Of a stretch of 64,000 nucleotides of DNA, positions 53,964-62,775 are shown piece after piece. The stretch spans positions 33,157 through 97,156 of the forward strand of contig DWWH01000033.1 in assembly GCA_019119815.1 (NCBI GenBank), written 5' to 3'. Numbering within the stretch: the first letter of the stretch is position 1; every line of letters starts with the position of its first letter. The position numbers and the translations under genes were made by a program. This stretch comes from Candidatus Eisenbergiella intestinipullorum (GTDB taxonomy: Bacteria; Bacillota; Clostridia; Lachnospirales; Lachnospiraceae). The notes under the pieces are model-generated. The model did no database searches. It was given only the letters and a program-made list of their open reading frames with translations, and was not told the DNA's origin.

Positions 53964-54025
53964 GTTTCCCCTCCTTCCATATCCTGTTTGCCATATTCTC
54001 CCTGCCGTGCCTTCCGGACTTCTCC

Positions 54026-54796
54026 TTACAGCCGCCGGATATGAAATCCGCCGTCAACGTCCAGATAATTGCCGGTGGTATACAGGATCCGGTCGGAACA
54101 GAACAGGCTCACCGCATCCGCCACATCCTCCGGCGTTCCCCAGCGCCGGATGGGAAACGCGCCCTGCTTCAGCAGGGCATCGTACTTTTCTTTTACCGAA
54201 CTGGTCATGTCCGTGGCGATCACGCCCGGCCGTACCTCATGTACCAGAATGCCTTCCGGCGCGAGCCGGTCTGCAAAAAGCTGTGTGATCATGGCAACTC
54301 CGGCTTTGGAGATGCAGTATTCCCCGCGTGAGGTGGAAGACACCTCGGCGGAGCAGGAGCCCACGTTGATGATGGTTCCTCTCTTTTTTCCGATCTGCTC
54401 CTGCTGCAGCATCTGCTTCGCCACCAGCTGCGTCAGAAACAGAGTGCCCTTCGTGTTGATTCCGATCACCCTGTCAAAGCTCTCCTCACTCATCTCCAGA
54501 ATATCCCTTCGTTCCAGCGGGGCCACTCCCGCATTGTTCACCAGCACGTCCACCCTTCCGAAGCGTGCCAGCGTCTCCTCCAGAAGGCGGGCGCGGTCTC
54601 CGGCACGATCGACACTGCCTCGGACATAATGCCAGACGATGCCAAGCTCCCCAAGCTTCTGAAACTCCTCCTCATATTTTTCCTGCGGGCCGGTGGCCAG
54701 CATCGCCACCTGATAGCCGTCCAGCCCCAGCCTTCTTGCAATGGCATAGCCGATTCCCCTGCTTGCCCCTGTTACGATCGCTGTTTTCTTGTCCAT
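54026..54796 (-). CDS. Short-chain dehydrogenase/reductase
   Basis: 256 residues. TAIVTGASRGIGYAIARRLG (cofactor loop, ~5-24), NNAGVAP, the catalytic Ser in INVGSCSAEVSS and Tyr-x3-Lys in YCISKAG are complete. FabG-like; oxidises or reduces a hydroxyl group with NAD(P). The substrate is probably an intermediate of this operon. Confidence 0.93.
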   Translation of the reverse strand: MDKKTAIVTGASRGIGYAIARRLGLDGYQVAMLATGPQEKYEEEFQKLGELGIVWHYVRGSVDRAGDRARLLEETLARFGRVDVLVNNAGVAPLERRDILEMSEESFDRVIGINTKGTLFLTQLVAKQMLQQEQIGKKRGTIINVGSCSAEVSSTSRGEYCISKAGVAMITQLFADRLAPEGILVHEVRPGVIATDMTSSVKEKYDALLKQGAFPIRRWGTPEDVADAVSLFCSDRILYTTGNYLDVDGGFHIRRL

Positions 54797-54820
54797 CCCT
54801 TCCTCATTTCCGCGGCTTTT

Positions 54821-56191
54821 TCAGCTCTGATGCGCTGCGCCGCTTCCTCCGTTCTTCGCCCGGTCCGCTTCTTTCTGATATTCCCGGTAGTATCTGAGAT
54901 AAATCTCCCCATCCCGCACGATGCACCCCGCGGGCTTTCCGGCACGGATCAGATCCCCGCATTTTCCGCAGGCAACACAGGTCCTGAAAGGGTCTATCCT
55001 CCCCGTTTCCAGGATCTGCTTCGGAAAATCCGGATCGGCGAAGGACAGCCGTCCGAAAAGCATGTTGTCGCACAGTCCCTCCTCCAGCGCTCCGGCTGCA
55101 TACAGATCGGCATACTGCCGCAGATAGGAAGGGCCGGAAGCGGAAAGGAACATGCCGGGAACCGCCTTTTTCACCTGTCCGATCCCGTTGATGATCCGGG
55201 CGACGCCGCAGAGCGGGTGCTCGTCCGGTATGTATTTCCCTCCGTCAAAAGGCCGGGTGACATGGGTGTTCACATAAGGATTTCCCATGGTCAGATTCAC
55301 CATCGGCAGACCGTCCTCCTCGTACAGAGCGCGCACCAGACGGATGGGTTCCTCCATATCCGGCTTTGCATCCCCCCCTTCCTTCACGCCGAAGCCATAG
55401 GGCCAGGCAAACCCGTCATAAATGCCGATTCTCGCCGTTACCAGAAAATGCCCGTCTTCATGGACCTTTGCCGCAGCGATGCTGTTTCGCAGCAGCCGGG
55501 TACGGTTTTCAAAGCTTCCGCCGTACAGGCCGGGACGCCGGTAAGCGGACAGAAGCTCCATCAGCAGATAGCCGTGGCAGGCCTTGATGTCCACCGCGTC
55601 AAAGCCCGCCTCCCGGGCAAGGAGGGCCGCCTCCGCAAATTTCTCTTCCAGCCCCTTCAGATAATCGTCCGTGACGATGCAGCTGTCATCCGCCGGGCGG
55701 AGCTTTTCATATTCCGGATGCCGGTAAGCGATCAGAGGCGCCGGTTTCCCCTCCGGATTGGAATAACGGCCGCTGTGATTGGCCTGCATGATCAGATAGG
55801 GGGCGAAACCGTTCTTCTTTCTTCCCGCTTCCCGGACCGCCTCCGTCAGTTTCTTATAATTCTCCAGATTTTCCCTGGTCAGCATGAGCTGATGGGCGCT
55901 GGAGCGTCCCTCCGGAACGATGGAAATGGCCTCAAACCAGATCATGGCGCTGCCGCCCTCCGCATCCCGCATATAGCGGCGCAGCGTCAGCTCCGAAGGC
56001 GAGCCGTCCGCAAGCGCATCCGCTCCCTCCATGGGCGCGGTCCCCATCCGGTTTTTCAGCGTAACGCTTCCAAAAGACGCCTCCCGGGTGAGCGCTCGGG
56101 TATCTTCCGCAAACGGAAGATGGATTCCAAGCTCCGCCGCCTTCTTTTTGATTTCCTCCAGGCTCCTGTACGAAAATTTTTCATGCTTCAT
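54821..56191 (-). CDS. NADH:flavin oxidoreductase (old yellow enzyme family) with C-terminal Fe-S cysteines
   Basis: 456 residues. FGSVTLKNRMGTAPMEGADA is the FMN barrel start, QANHSGRYS and FDAVDIKACHGYLLMELLSAYRRPGLYGGSFENRTRLL are family blocks with His and Arg FMN/substrate contacts. After the barrel, CVACGKCGDLIRAGKPAGC supplies a CxxCxxC-x11-C set like the [4Fe-4S] loop of BaiCD/2-enoate reductase enzymes, but the usual C-terminal FAD/NAD domains are missing. It probably reduces an enone or enoate C=C bond. It overlaps the Gfo/Idh/MocA gene by 11 bases. Confidence 0.88.
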   Translation of the reverse strand: MKHEKFSYRSLEEIKKKAAELGIHLPFAEDTRALTREASFGSVTLKNRMGTAPMEGADALADGSPSELTLRRYMRDAEGGSAMIWFEAISIVPEGRSSAHQLMLTRENLENYKKLTEAVREAGRKKNGFAPYLIMQANHSGRYSNPEGKPAPLIAYRHPEYEKLRPADDSCIVTDDYLKGLEEKFAEAALLAREAGFDAVDIKACHGYLLMELLSAYRRPGLYGGSFENRTRLLRNSIAAAKVHEDGHFLVTARIGIYDGFAWPYGFGVKEGGDAKPDMEEPIRLVRALYEEDGLPMVNLTMGNPYVNTHVTRPFDGGKYIPDEHPLCGVARIINGIGQVKKAVPGMFLSASGPSYLRQYADLYAAGALEEGLCDNMLFGRLSFADPDFPKQILETGRIDPFRTCVACGKCGDLIRAGKPAGCIVRDGEIYLRYYREYQKEADRAKNGGSGAAHQS

Positions 56192-57440
56192 AAGTGCTGC
56201 CCGCTCCTTCTTCTTTTTCTCTGACCGGTCCTTTCAGCGAGATTTCATGAGGGTTTTCCGCCCAGGCGGCCCCGCCTTTTCTTCGGATCTCTCCGGGGAG
56301 CTGCCCCTCCTGAAAGCAGCTCTGCAACGTTTCTCCAAGTCCCTCACAGATGTACTGCCTGTCCTTTTCGACGTAACGGACCCATTCCTTCGGGAAGGAC
56401 GGCGTCTGCGGAAAGCTGTCCGCCAGCGCACAGATACATTCCAGATGGGGCAGGGCTGTTTCCGGTACACAGAACAGAGGCGCATCTTTCTCAATGGCCT
56501 CCGCCATGCAGTACAGCTTGCGCATATTGTCTGCGCCCGGATTGGGATAGACGATCTCTTTGCCGTCCGAAAGCCGCCCGATCATGCTCTCCTGATCCTT
56601 TCCGCTGCGTATCGTCACCGTTCCTTTTTCTCCTTCCAGAATGCATTCCAGACAGTTGTCAAACCGTTTCTCATAAGGCACCGCATGAGTGGCGTAGAAC
56701 AGAAGCTCCTCCCCCCTTCCGGTATGGATGCGAAGAGCGCAGGTATCGAACATTTCGATGGCATTGGCCCGGTATACCTCTGCCTCCATCGTCGCCGGCT
56801 CCGCGCTTCGGTCCATCCTTTCTCCGGTCAGAAACAGCATATTATGCAGATAATGAGCCGCCGCATTGGAAGCCACGCTGTCCAGCAGCCATTCTCCCGT
56901 CTCCAGACGGCGCTTCCCCGCCCAGCCCGTCCCCCGGCGGTAATAGTCCAGATTTCTCGGAAAATAAACAAGCGTTCTGATCCGGCGGATCTTTCCGTAT
57001 TTTCCATCCAGGATGTCCCGTTTCAGCTTCAAGATCCCTTCGCTGAAGCTCCACTGAAAGCCAATGGCCAGCCTGCGTCCGGTCCTGTCCCGTGCGTCCA
57101 TCATGGCTGCCGCCTCCGGGAGCGAACCGCAGATCGGTTTTTCACACAGCACATCGCTGCCGTGCTCCATGCAGTATTCTGCCTGCTTCGCATGCAGATA
57201 GATCGGCGTTACGATACAGGCAAGCTGTGCCCGGTGCTCCCGGTAGAATTCCTCCACCGTATCATAGACCGGCACCCCTCTGTCCAGAAGCTCCCGTCCC
57301 GAACTGCTCTGCGCAGCATAGGGATCTACCGCCCCTACGAGCCGGAACCGCTGCTGCGCCCGCGTCCGGTGCAGAAGCTCCTCCACATATACGCCGGCAT
57401 AACCGCCGGTCCCCACAAGAAGCAATGAGATCGTTTCCAT
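56181..57440 (-). CDS. Gfo/Idh/MocA family oxidoreductase
   Basis: 419 residues. ISLLLVGTGGYAGVYVEELL is the NAD(P) loop, ACIVTPIYLHAKQAEYCMEHGSDVLCEKPICGSLPEAAAM contains the conserved EKP catalytic Lys, and a longer C-terminal sheet follows (~130-330). The family oxidises sugar or inositol hydroxyls, or the 3-position of glycosides before C- or O-glycoside cleavage. ATG 57440 has GGAGGG upstream. It sits between the permease genes and the flavin reductase gene. Confidence 0.9.
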   Translation of the reverse strand: METISLLLVGTGGYAGVYVEELLHRTRAQQRFRLVGAVDPYAAQSSSGRELLDRGVPVYDTVEEFYREHRAQLACIVTPIYLHAKQAEYCMEHGSDVLCEKPICGSLPEAAAMMDARDRTGRRLAIGFQWSFSEGILKLKRDILDGKYGKIRRIRTLVYFPRNLDYYRRGTGWAGKRRLETGEWLLDSVASNAAAHYLHNMLFLTGERMDRSAEPATMEAEVYRANAIEMFDTCALRIHTGRGEELLFYATHAVPYEKRFDNCLECILEGEKGTVTIRSGKDQESMIGRLSDGKEIVYPNPGADNMRKLYCMAEAIEKDAPLFCVPETALPHLECICALADSFPQTPSFPKEWVRYVEKDRQYICEGLGETLQSCFQEGQLPGEIRRKGGAAWAENPHEISLKGPVREKEEGAGSTYEA

Positions 57441-57536
57441 TTTTCCCTCCATTCCTCAGCGTCATACAACGCAGTTTTACTGTCCTGAGTCATGCGCCGA
57501 AGCATCTTGCTCCGGCCGCAGGCTTCCTTTTGTCCT

Positions 57537-58225
57537 TTACCCCTTCACACCCGTGGTGCTGATCCCCTCTACCAGGCTCTTCTGGAAGAGGAAGAACAGG
57601 ACCCCATGAAGCTCAACACCGCCACCGTGGCTATGGCCGGTTTTACCAAGGGGAGCATGATGCGGGAAAAAAGCTGCAAATGACCGCATCCGTCCATAAT
57701 GGCCGCCTCGTCCATCTCCTTCGGGACATTTTTCATAAACTGCATCAGCAGAAACACGTTAAATGCCCCGCCGCAAAAATGGGGAACGATGATGGGCAGA
57801 TAGGTTCCCACCCAGCCAAGCTGATTGAACAGCAGGTACTGGGGGATCATCAGCACCTGCGAAGGCAGGCACATGGTCAGGAGCATTGCAGCAAACCAGA
57901 ATTTTCTGGTCCTGAATCTGATCCTGGAAAAACCGTAAGCGGCAAGCGTACAGGAAATCACGGTTCCCAGCGTGGAAAGGACCGCGATGAAGAGGGAATT
58001 TCCAAAAAAGGTCGTAAACGTCAGCCGCGCAAATCCGGCCCATCCCTCCGTGTAATTGGAAAACGCCCAAGTCTTCGGGATCACGCTGTAAGGGGAGGCA
58101 TAATATTCATCGTTGGTTTTCAGCGATGATCCGATCAGCCAGAGCAGCGGATAGAGCATAACAAAGCATCCGATCACCATGCCGGCATGATAAATGATGT
58201 CCGTTATTTTTCTTTTTCTTTTCAT
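57537..58225 (-). pseudogene. Carbohydrate ABC permease (MalG-like), internally deleted and frameshifted
   Basis: Reading from ATG 58225 gives a normal MalG-type permease for ~200 residues, including KEMDEAAIMDGCGHLQLFSRIMLPLVKPAIATVAVLSFMGS. It then runs into a nonsense tail (CSSSSRRAW) ending at TAG 57569. In the next frame the DNA encodes VLFFLFQKSLVEGISTTGVKG and a stop at 57537-57539, the normal C terminus of such permeases. About 45 codons (the WNDF segment and last helices) and the frame are missing. GTCCTG at 57602-57597 marks the likely join. The pore protein is almost certainly inactive. Confidence 0.85.
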
Positions 58226-58248
58226 TTTACCACTGTTCCTTTCTCCTA

Positions 58249-59175
58249 TCAATCCTGATCGTTCTGATAAAATACCCATCCGGAGGATGAACGGAATACC
58301 AGCGCCGTCAGCGCCACGATAATCAGAAGCATGAACCATGCCATTGCGCTGGCGTAGCCGAATTTGCCGTAGTTAAATGCCTGATTGTACAGGTTCAGTC
58401 CATAATACAATGTGGAATTCAGCGGACCTCCGTTCGTAACCAGATAGGCTGAATTGAATGCCTGCAGGGAACCGATGATGCCGTTGACCAGATTGAAGAA
58501 AATGCATGGGGTTAAAAGCGGCAGCGTGATTTTTAAAAAGCGTTGCACACTGTTCGCTCCGTCCATGATCGCAGCCTCATAATAGATCTGAGGAATGTCT
58601 TTGATCCCCGCAAGAAAGATCAGCATGGAAGAGCCGAACTGCCATACGCCAAGAAGAATCAGCACATAAAGTGCGGTCCTGGTATCCTTCAGGAAATTTA
58701 CAGGTTCTATTCCAAACAGGTTCAGAAGGCCATTGACAGGTCCGTTTACCCCCCAGAGAATTTTCCATGTCATTGCGACCGCCACGCTGCCGCCGAGCAC
58801 GGAAGGAACGTAAAAAGCCACGCGGTAGGCTCCCACTCCCTTAGAGCCTCTGGATAAAAGCAACGCGACCAGCAAGGCAAAAATCAGTTTTAATGGGACC
58901 TGCACAATAGCAAATTTTAAAGTAATTTTGAATGAAAGCCAAAATTTATCGTCTTCCCAAAACATAGTTGCAAAATTTTGTAATCCTACCCAGTCAGGTG
59001 CATTTAATCCATTGTAATCTGTAAATGCAAGATACAGAGAATAGAAAAAAGGAATTACCGTAAAAACTACTAGGCCGATTACTACAGGAAAAATAAACAA
59101 ATATCCTATCCTTATATTCTTTTGTTCTTTCCGGCGCTGTCCTTCTGTTTTTTTAATTGTTTTCAGTGCCTTCAT
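58249..59175 (-). CDS. Carbohydrate ABC transporter permease (MalF/UgpA-like)
   Basis: 308 residues, six membrane helices. IGYLFIFPVVIGLVVFTVIPFFYSLYLAFTDYN is the first helix and loop, and QIYYEAAIMDGANSVQRFLKITLPLL the EAA loop that docks the ATPase. No ATPase gene is local, which is usual for CUT1 systems sharing MsmK-like ATPases. The gene looks intact. Base composition changes inside it: the 5' part (above ~58870) is much richer in A/T than the 3' part. Confidence 0.92.
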   Translation of the reverse strand: MKALKTIKKTEGQRRKEQKNIRIGYLFIFPVVIGLVVFTVIPFFYSLYLAFTDYNGLNAPDWVGLQNFATMFWEDDKFWLSFKITLKFAIVQVPLKLIFALLVALLLSRGSKGVGAYRVAFYVPSVLGGSVAVAMTWKILWGVNGPVNGLLNLFGIEPVNFLKDTRTALYVLILLGVWQFGSSMLIFLAGIKDIPQIYYEAAIMDGANSVQRFLKITLPLLTPCIFFNLVNGIIGSLQAFNSAYLVTNGGPLNSTLYYGLNLYNQAFNYGKFGYASAMAWFMLLIIVALTALVFRSSSGWVFYQNDQD

Positions 59176-59246
59176 AGAATCCTCCTCTTTTCTGAAAGAA
59201 AGAGCGGAAAATCTCCGCTCTTTCCCATCATATGCTACTGCCTATA

Positions 59247-60386
59247 CTATCTATTTGTTGCTGTCTTCTCTAAAATGGCATTTCCCTCTTTTACCGCTGA
59301 CATTGCAGCATCTAAAATCTCATCTTTTCCAAGCTGTCCGTAATAGAGTTTTTCGATTACTTCCTGAAGGTAAGAATTAGCTTCTGTGGAACCTGTAGGG
59401 GCCGGTGCAGAAATTTCTGTTGCAACACCGTCTGATAAGAAACTAATAAATTCTGATTCCAGTTTCCCTGCTTCCGTCGTATTTGTTTCTACATACTCTC
59501 TCATAGCTGCACTGATCGGAATACCCCTGTCTGTTCCACATACATCATAAACAGAACTGTCATTTACAAAATAATTTATGAAAGCTGCTGCCAGTTCCTT
59601 ATTTTGAGATGTAGAAGAAATTCCCCACAGCATAACAGGTTTTAAATATGTACCGCTTATTTTTGCTCCAGTGGCCGAAGGATAACAACACATATAAAGG
59701 TTTTTCCCAGCTTCTTCTTCTGCGGATGCAATATTATTACTATAGGTATTTCCTATAAATTTCATCCAATTGCCACTGCCTTCCCGCATGCTCCCTCCTA
59801 CTTCTCCATTATATTCAGCGCTACTCAGTGCCGCATCTGTTGCATACAGGTTATAATAATCTTCCAAATAAGCCGCAAAGTCTTCTCCTTCAAATCCATA
59901 ACTAGAATTATCTGCAGAATACATTTCCTTTCCAATTGATCGCAAATAAATTTCAAACGTAGTTAGGTGCGGGTCCACATATGCACGATACCCTGTCTTA
60001 TCATATACATTCTGAATCACTTCTGAAATTTCAGCCCAATCTGGATTTTGAGAAAGCGTAAGACCTGCTTCCTCCAAAATTACAGGATCATAAAATAGAC
60101 ATGGCGCGTTAACTCCAGTCGCAAGTGCATACATACCATCATTGACAATTCCTCCGGATATTAGGGAATCATCTACATCAGATAAATCAATTACTCCTGA
60201 CTCAATGTAAGGATCAAGCAATTCCATCTGTCCGGCTTCCACGTATTCCACGATCTTGGAATAATCCATCATATACACATCCGGGAGATTACCTGCCGTT
60301 GCCTGTGTAGTCAACTTTGTAAAGGAATCATCATATGTATGTTTCATATTAGGAAAACACACTGCCAGAAATGGTGTGGCGGGCAT
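59247..60386 (-). pseudogene. Sugar ABC solute-binding protein, 5' end removed by element insertion
   Basis: About 380 codons matching family 1 extracellular binding proteins from FPNMKHTYDDSFTKLTTQATAGNLPDVYMMDYSK onward (YVEAGQMELLDPYIESG, DGMYALATGVNAPCLFYD, LWGISSTSQNKELAAAFINYF). The signal peptide, lipobox and first ~60 residues are missing; instead the frame joins the end of the serine recombinase gene, whose TGA overlaps an ATG (TGATG at 60388-60384). Any product would be untargeted. A/T-rich relative to neighbours. Confidence 0.85.
60355..60383. other. Probable attachment junction of the integrated element
   Basis: The binding-protein homology ends here and the recombinase gene begins a few bases later. 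The stretch contains CACAC...GTGTG and CCAGAAATGG, imperfect symmetry of the kind seen in large-serine-recombinase att sites. The exact crossover bases cannot be set without the other end. Confidence 0.45.
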
Positions 60387-62065
60387 CAGCCCGCCGCGGC
60401 GGGAATTTCAGAAATGTTAATTTCAATGTATTCGGCAATTCTGCGAAACTCGTCAGCAAACTTGAATTTCACGCTGATATTGCCGTTTTCGTAAACCTTG
60501 ATGTAGTTTACAAGATCAATGAGGATTTCCCGGTTGAGCGTTTCAATGTTCTGATGTTTCTTAAAGGCCACCAGCGCCGGATGCTCGCTGTCAACGCCGT
60601 TTGCCAGTTCCGCCCGTTCAGCAGTCAGCCGCTCCAGCACATCAGAGATAGAGCTTATTTGCCGTTCATAGTCAGTCTTCATTGTCCGGTAGTCCTGCTG
60701 GGTAATTTCCCCGTCTTTCCAGTCTTGATAAAGAGACTGTTTGTAGCGGGTAATTTTCGCCAGTTCCTTTTCCTTTGCGGCAATCAGATCATCCAGTCGG
60801 AATGACTGGCTTTTTTTGACTGGAGCCGAGTTGATACGGGCAAGTATCTCCGAAAAGGAAACGGCCAGATGTACCTGTTGACGGACGGCAAACAGGACGG
60901 CGGCCTCCAGCCGCTCATGCTTGATTGAGTGCATAGAGCAGGCGGCCCGGGAGCGGTATTTGTAGGTAGAGCAGGCGTAATACACATTTTTCCCGCTCTG
61001 GCTCCGTGTAATGGATTTTTCGCAATCCGCACAGCGGAGAAAACCGCTGAACAGATGGAGCTCCTTTTTCCGTGGGGCCGTCCGGGTGTCCCGTTTCAAC
61101 AGGGCCTGCACCTTTTCAAAGGTTTCCCGGTCTATAATCGCCTCGTGAGTATCAGCCACCCGCACCCATTCATCCTCTGGCACCGCCTCAATCTCATGTA
61201 CCTTATAGCTTTTCACACGGCGGCGGCCCTGTACCAAATCCCCGGTATAAATCGGGTTGGTAAGAATGTTCGTAAGCACCCGATCTCCCCACATGGGATT
61301 ATCTGATACCGAACAGGAATAGGGCAGTCCCTTATTTTTTCGGTAGGTTGTCGGGCTGGGGATGCCGTGGTCGTTTAGGTGGTAGACGATAGCCCGCCTT
61401 GTTTCTCCTTGCAAAGTCTTGTTATAAATGAGCTTTACAATCTCGGCGGCCTCGGGATCGACAATCAACTGGTGTTTGTCTTTCGGATCTTTTATGTAGC
61501 CGTAGGGAGCAAAGGAGCCGATGTACTGGCCGTTGCGCCGCTTATAGTCAAACACCTGGCGGATCTTCTTTGAAGTCTGATAGCAGTATTGATCGTTCAT
61601 TACATTTGTAATCGGAACAATAATGCTGGAAACGCTGTCCGGGTTGAGGTAGCTGTCCACATTTTCAGCAAGACTGATAAAACGGACGCCCATCTGCACA
61701 AACAGGTTGTCAATCAGACTTCCCGCATCGCTGTAATTCCGGGCAAAACGGGAAAGGTCTTTTACCACAACACAGTTGATTTTCCCACTCATTACATCGG
61801 CCAGAAGCCGCTGGAAATTTTCGCGGTTGGCATCCGTCCCCGTGTGTCCATCGTCCACATATTCGGAAACGCTTTCAAATTCCTCAATGTGTTTTTGGTA
61901 AAAGTCATTCAGCAGGTCGCGCTGGTTTTTTACGCTGTTGCTATCGTCTTTTCCTTTTTTCAAATCTTCTTTGGAAAGCCGGATATATTCGCCCAGCCGC
62001 CAGCGTCGGATCGTATAAGAGGGAGAGAAACTCTGCTGAAACCCTCTGTTTTTTGTTCGTGACAT
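60386..62065 (-). CDS. Large serine recombinase (TndX/TnpX type)
   Basis: 559 residues. The catalytic domain starts at EYIRLSKEDLKKGKDDSNSVKNQRDLL with Ser31 as nucleophile, followed by DDGHTGTDANRENFQRLLADVMSGKINCVVVKDLSRFARNY with the active-site Arg residues. The recombinase domain is at ~180-290, a zinc ribbon at ~345-375 (CADCEKS ... YYACSTYK ... CSMH), then a coiled coil at ~410-470. It excises and integrates the element. Its last codons touch the junction with the binding-protein gene. GGAGG precedes the ATG. Confidence 0.95.
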   Translation of the reverse strand: MSRTKNRGFQQSFSPSYTIRRWRLGEYIRLSKEDLKKGKDDSNSVKNQRDLLNDFYQKHIEEFESVSEYVDDGHTGTDANRENFQRLLADVMSGKINCVVVKDLSRFARNYSDAGSLIDNLFVQMGVRFISLAENVDSYLNPDSVSSIIVPITNVMNDQYCYQTSKKIRQVFDYKRRNGQYIGSFAPYGYIKDPKDKHQLIVDPEAAEIVKLIYNKTLQGETRRAIVYHLNDHGIPSPTTYRKNKGLPYSCSVSDNPMWGDRVLTNILTNPIYTGDLVQGRRRVKSYKVHEIEAVPEDEWVRVADTHEAIIDRETFEKVQALLKRDTRTAPRKKELHLFSGFLRCADCEKSITRSQSGKNVYYACSTYKYRSRAACSMHSIKHERLEAAVLFAVRQQVHLAVSFSEILARINSAPVKKSQSFRLDDLIAAKEKELAKITRYKQSLYQDWKDGEITQQDYRTMKTDYERQISSISDVLERLTAERAELANGVDSEHPALVAFKKHQNIETLNREILIDLVNYIKVYENGNISVKFKFADEFRRIAEYIEINISEIPAAAG

Positions 62066-62096
62066 TGTTCCTCCTTCCCTATCACATTACACTTAT

Positions 62097-62125
62097 ATTA
62101 TAACTCTGTCCCATAGGGACAACAA
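62097..62125 (-). promoter_or_regulatory. Recombinase promoter with palindrome in the spacer
   Basis: Minus-strand TTGTTG (62125-62120), 17-base spacer, TATAAT (62102-62097). TGTCCCATAGGGACA (62107-62121), arms TGTCCC/GGGACA, fills the spacer, so a bound protein would block RNA polymerase directly. Confidence 0.65.
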
Positions 62126-62137
62126 GGATGGCTCCGC

Positions 62138-62159
62138 CTCGGGACACTTTGTCTCGAAG
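62138..62159. repeat. Element-specific motif, copy 1
   Basis: CGGGACACTTTGTCTCGAAG (62140-62159, preceded by CT), an imperfect palindrome GGGACA/TGTCTC. It lies 13 bases upstream of the recombinase -35 box. Copies 2 and 3 are at 62553 and 63618. Confidence 0.8.
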
Positions 62160-62181
62160 CTGGGGCGGGCCGCAGCCGAAG

Positions 62182-62448
62182 TCACAGCCCGCTTTTTTGC
62201 CGGATCAAATAGTCCGTCAAGGTGTCCTGCAAAGACGGCCCGCCTTCCGCAAATTCAATTTTCACACCGACTCCGCCGATGTTGAAGCAGTACAGATTTT
62301 TGGCAACTTGCAAAAACCTTGTAACGCGCTCTTTGCGGGAAAGGGCGTTATCAAAGGTCATACCGCTCACATCGGGCAGAGACTCAGGGGAAACTGCGCC
62401 AATGTCAACGCTTTTCATTTGTTCCAGTTCCTGTGCGGTTAATCTCAC
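62182..62448 (-). CDS. Small accessory protein of the element (DUF6870-like)
   Basis: 88 residues from a GTG start with AAAGGAGG seven bases upstream; the longer frame has no such site. The protein has RLTAQELEQMKSVDIG, a central basic block SRKERVTRFLQVAKN and the YCFNIGGVGVKIEFAEGGPSLQDTLTDYLI segment typical of small conserved proteins of Clostridial integrative elements. The role is unknown. It lies between the recombinase and two other small element genes. Confidence 0.75.
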   Translation of the reverse strand: MRLTAQELEQMKSVDIGAVSPESLPDVSGMTFDNALSRKERVTRFLQVAKNLYCFNIGGVGVKIEFAEGGPSLQDTLTDYLIRQKSGL

Positions 62449-62512
62449 GGTAAAACCTCCTTTGTTCAGATTGATAAACGCCTCCCGGTTGTCCTGTGGG
62501 GAAACGCGAAAA

Positions 62513-62535
62513 GGCGGCACTGCACAAGTGCCGCC
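62513..62535 (-). terminator. Terminator inside the element
   Basis: GGCGGCACT/AGTGCCGCC stem with a 5-base loop, followed on the minus strand by TTTT. It lies between the two small element genes. Confidence 0.7.
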
Positions 62536-62552
62536 CTTTGGCCTGTCCTCAC

Positions 62553-62574
62553 ATCGGGACACAATGTCTCGAAG
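62553..62574. repeat. Element-specific motif, copy 2
   Basis: CGGGACACAATGTCTCGAAG (62555-62574), differing from copies 1 and 3 at two central bases. It directly abuts the stop codon of the 66-residue protein gene. Confidence 0.8.
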
Positions 62575-62775
62575 TTAATAGGGGCCGTTTTCGTAATGGT
62601 GCTGGGCCTCGCCCAGCGTTTTGAAATCAAATACATAATGGAGCTCACCGACAACGCGCCGGATGTCCTCGGGGGAAAAACCGCAGTTTTCCATCGCATA
62701 GATCACATATCCCCGGCAGGCGTTGTTGCTCCACGGCTCGGCCAGCATAGCGGCCAATACGGGATCGTATTTCAT
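62575..62775 (-). CDS. Small conserved element protein, unknown function
   Basis: 66 residues: YDPVLAAMLAEPWSNNACRGYVIYAMENCGFSPEDIRRVVGELHYVFDFKTLGEAQHHYENG. Helical and acidic, of a type common next to recombinase genes in Clostridial integrative elements. AAAGGGGG lies ~11 bases before the ATG. Upstream, 62776-63109 (334 bases) holds only a doubtful GC-rich ORF and no recognised signal. Confidence 0.75.
   Translation of the reverse strand: MKYDPVLAAMLAEPWSNNACRGYVIYAMENCGFSPEDIRRVVGELHYVFDFKTLGEAQHHYENGPY

Noticed and set aside
60386..62065. Tyrosine-recombinase or IS transposase for the mobile element
   Set aside because: The protein has the serine-recombinase catalytic domain, recombinase domain and zinc ribbon; no IS ends or transposase genes were seen in the window.
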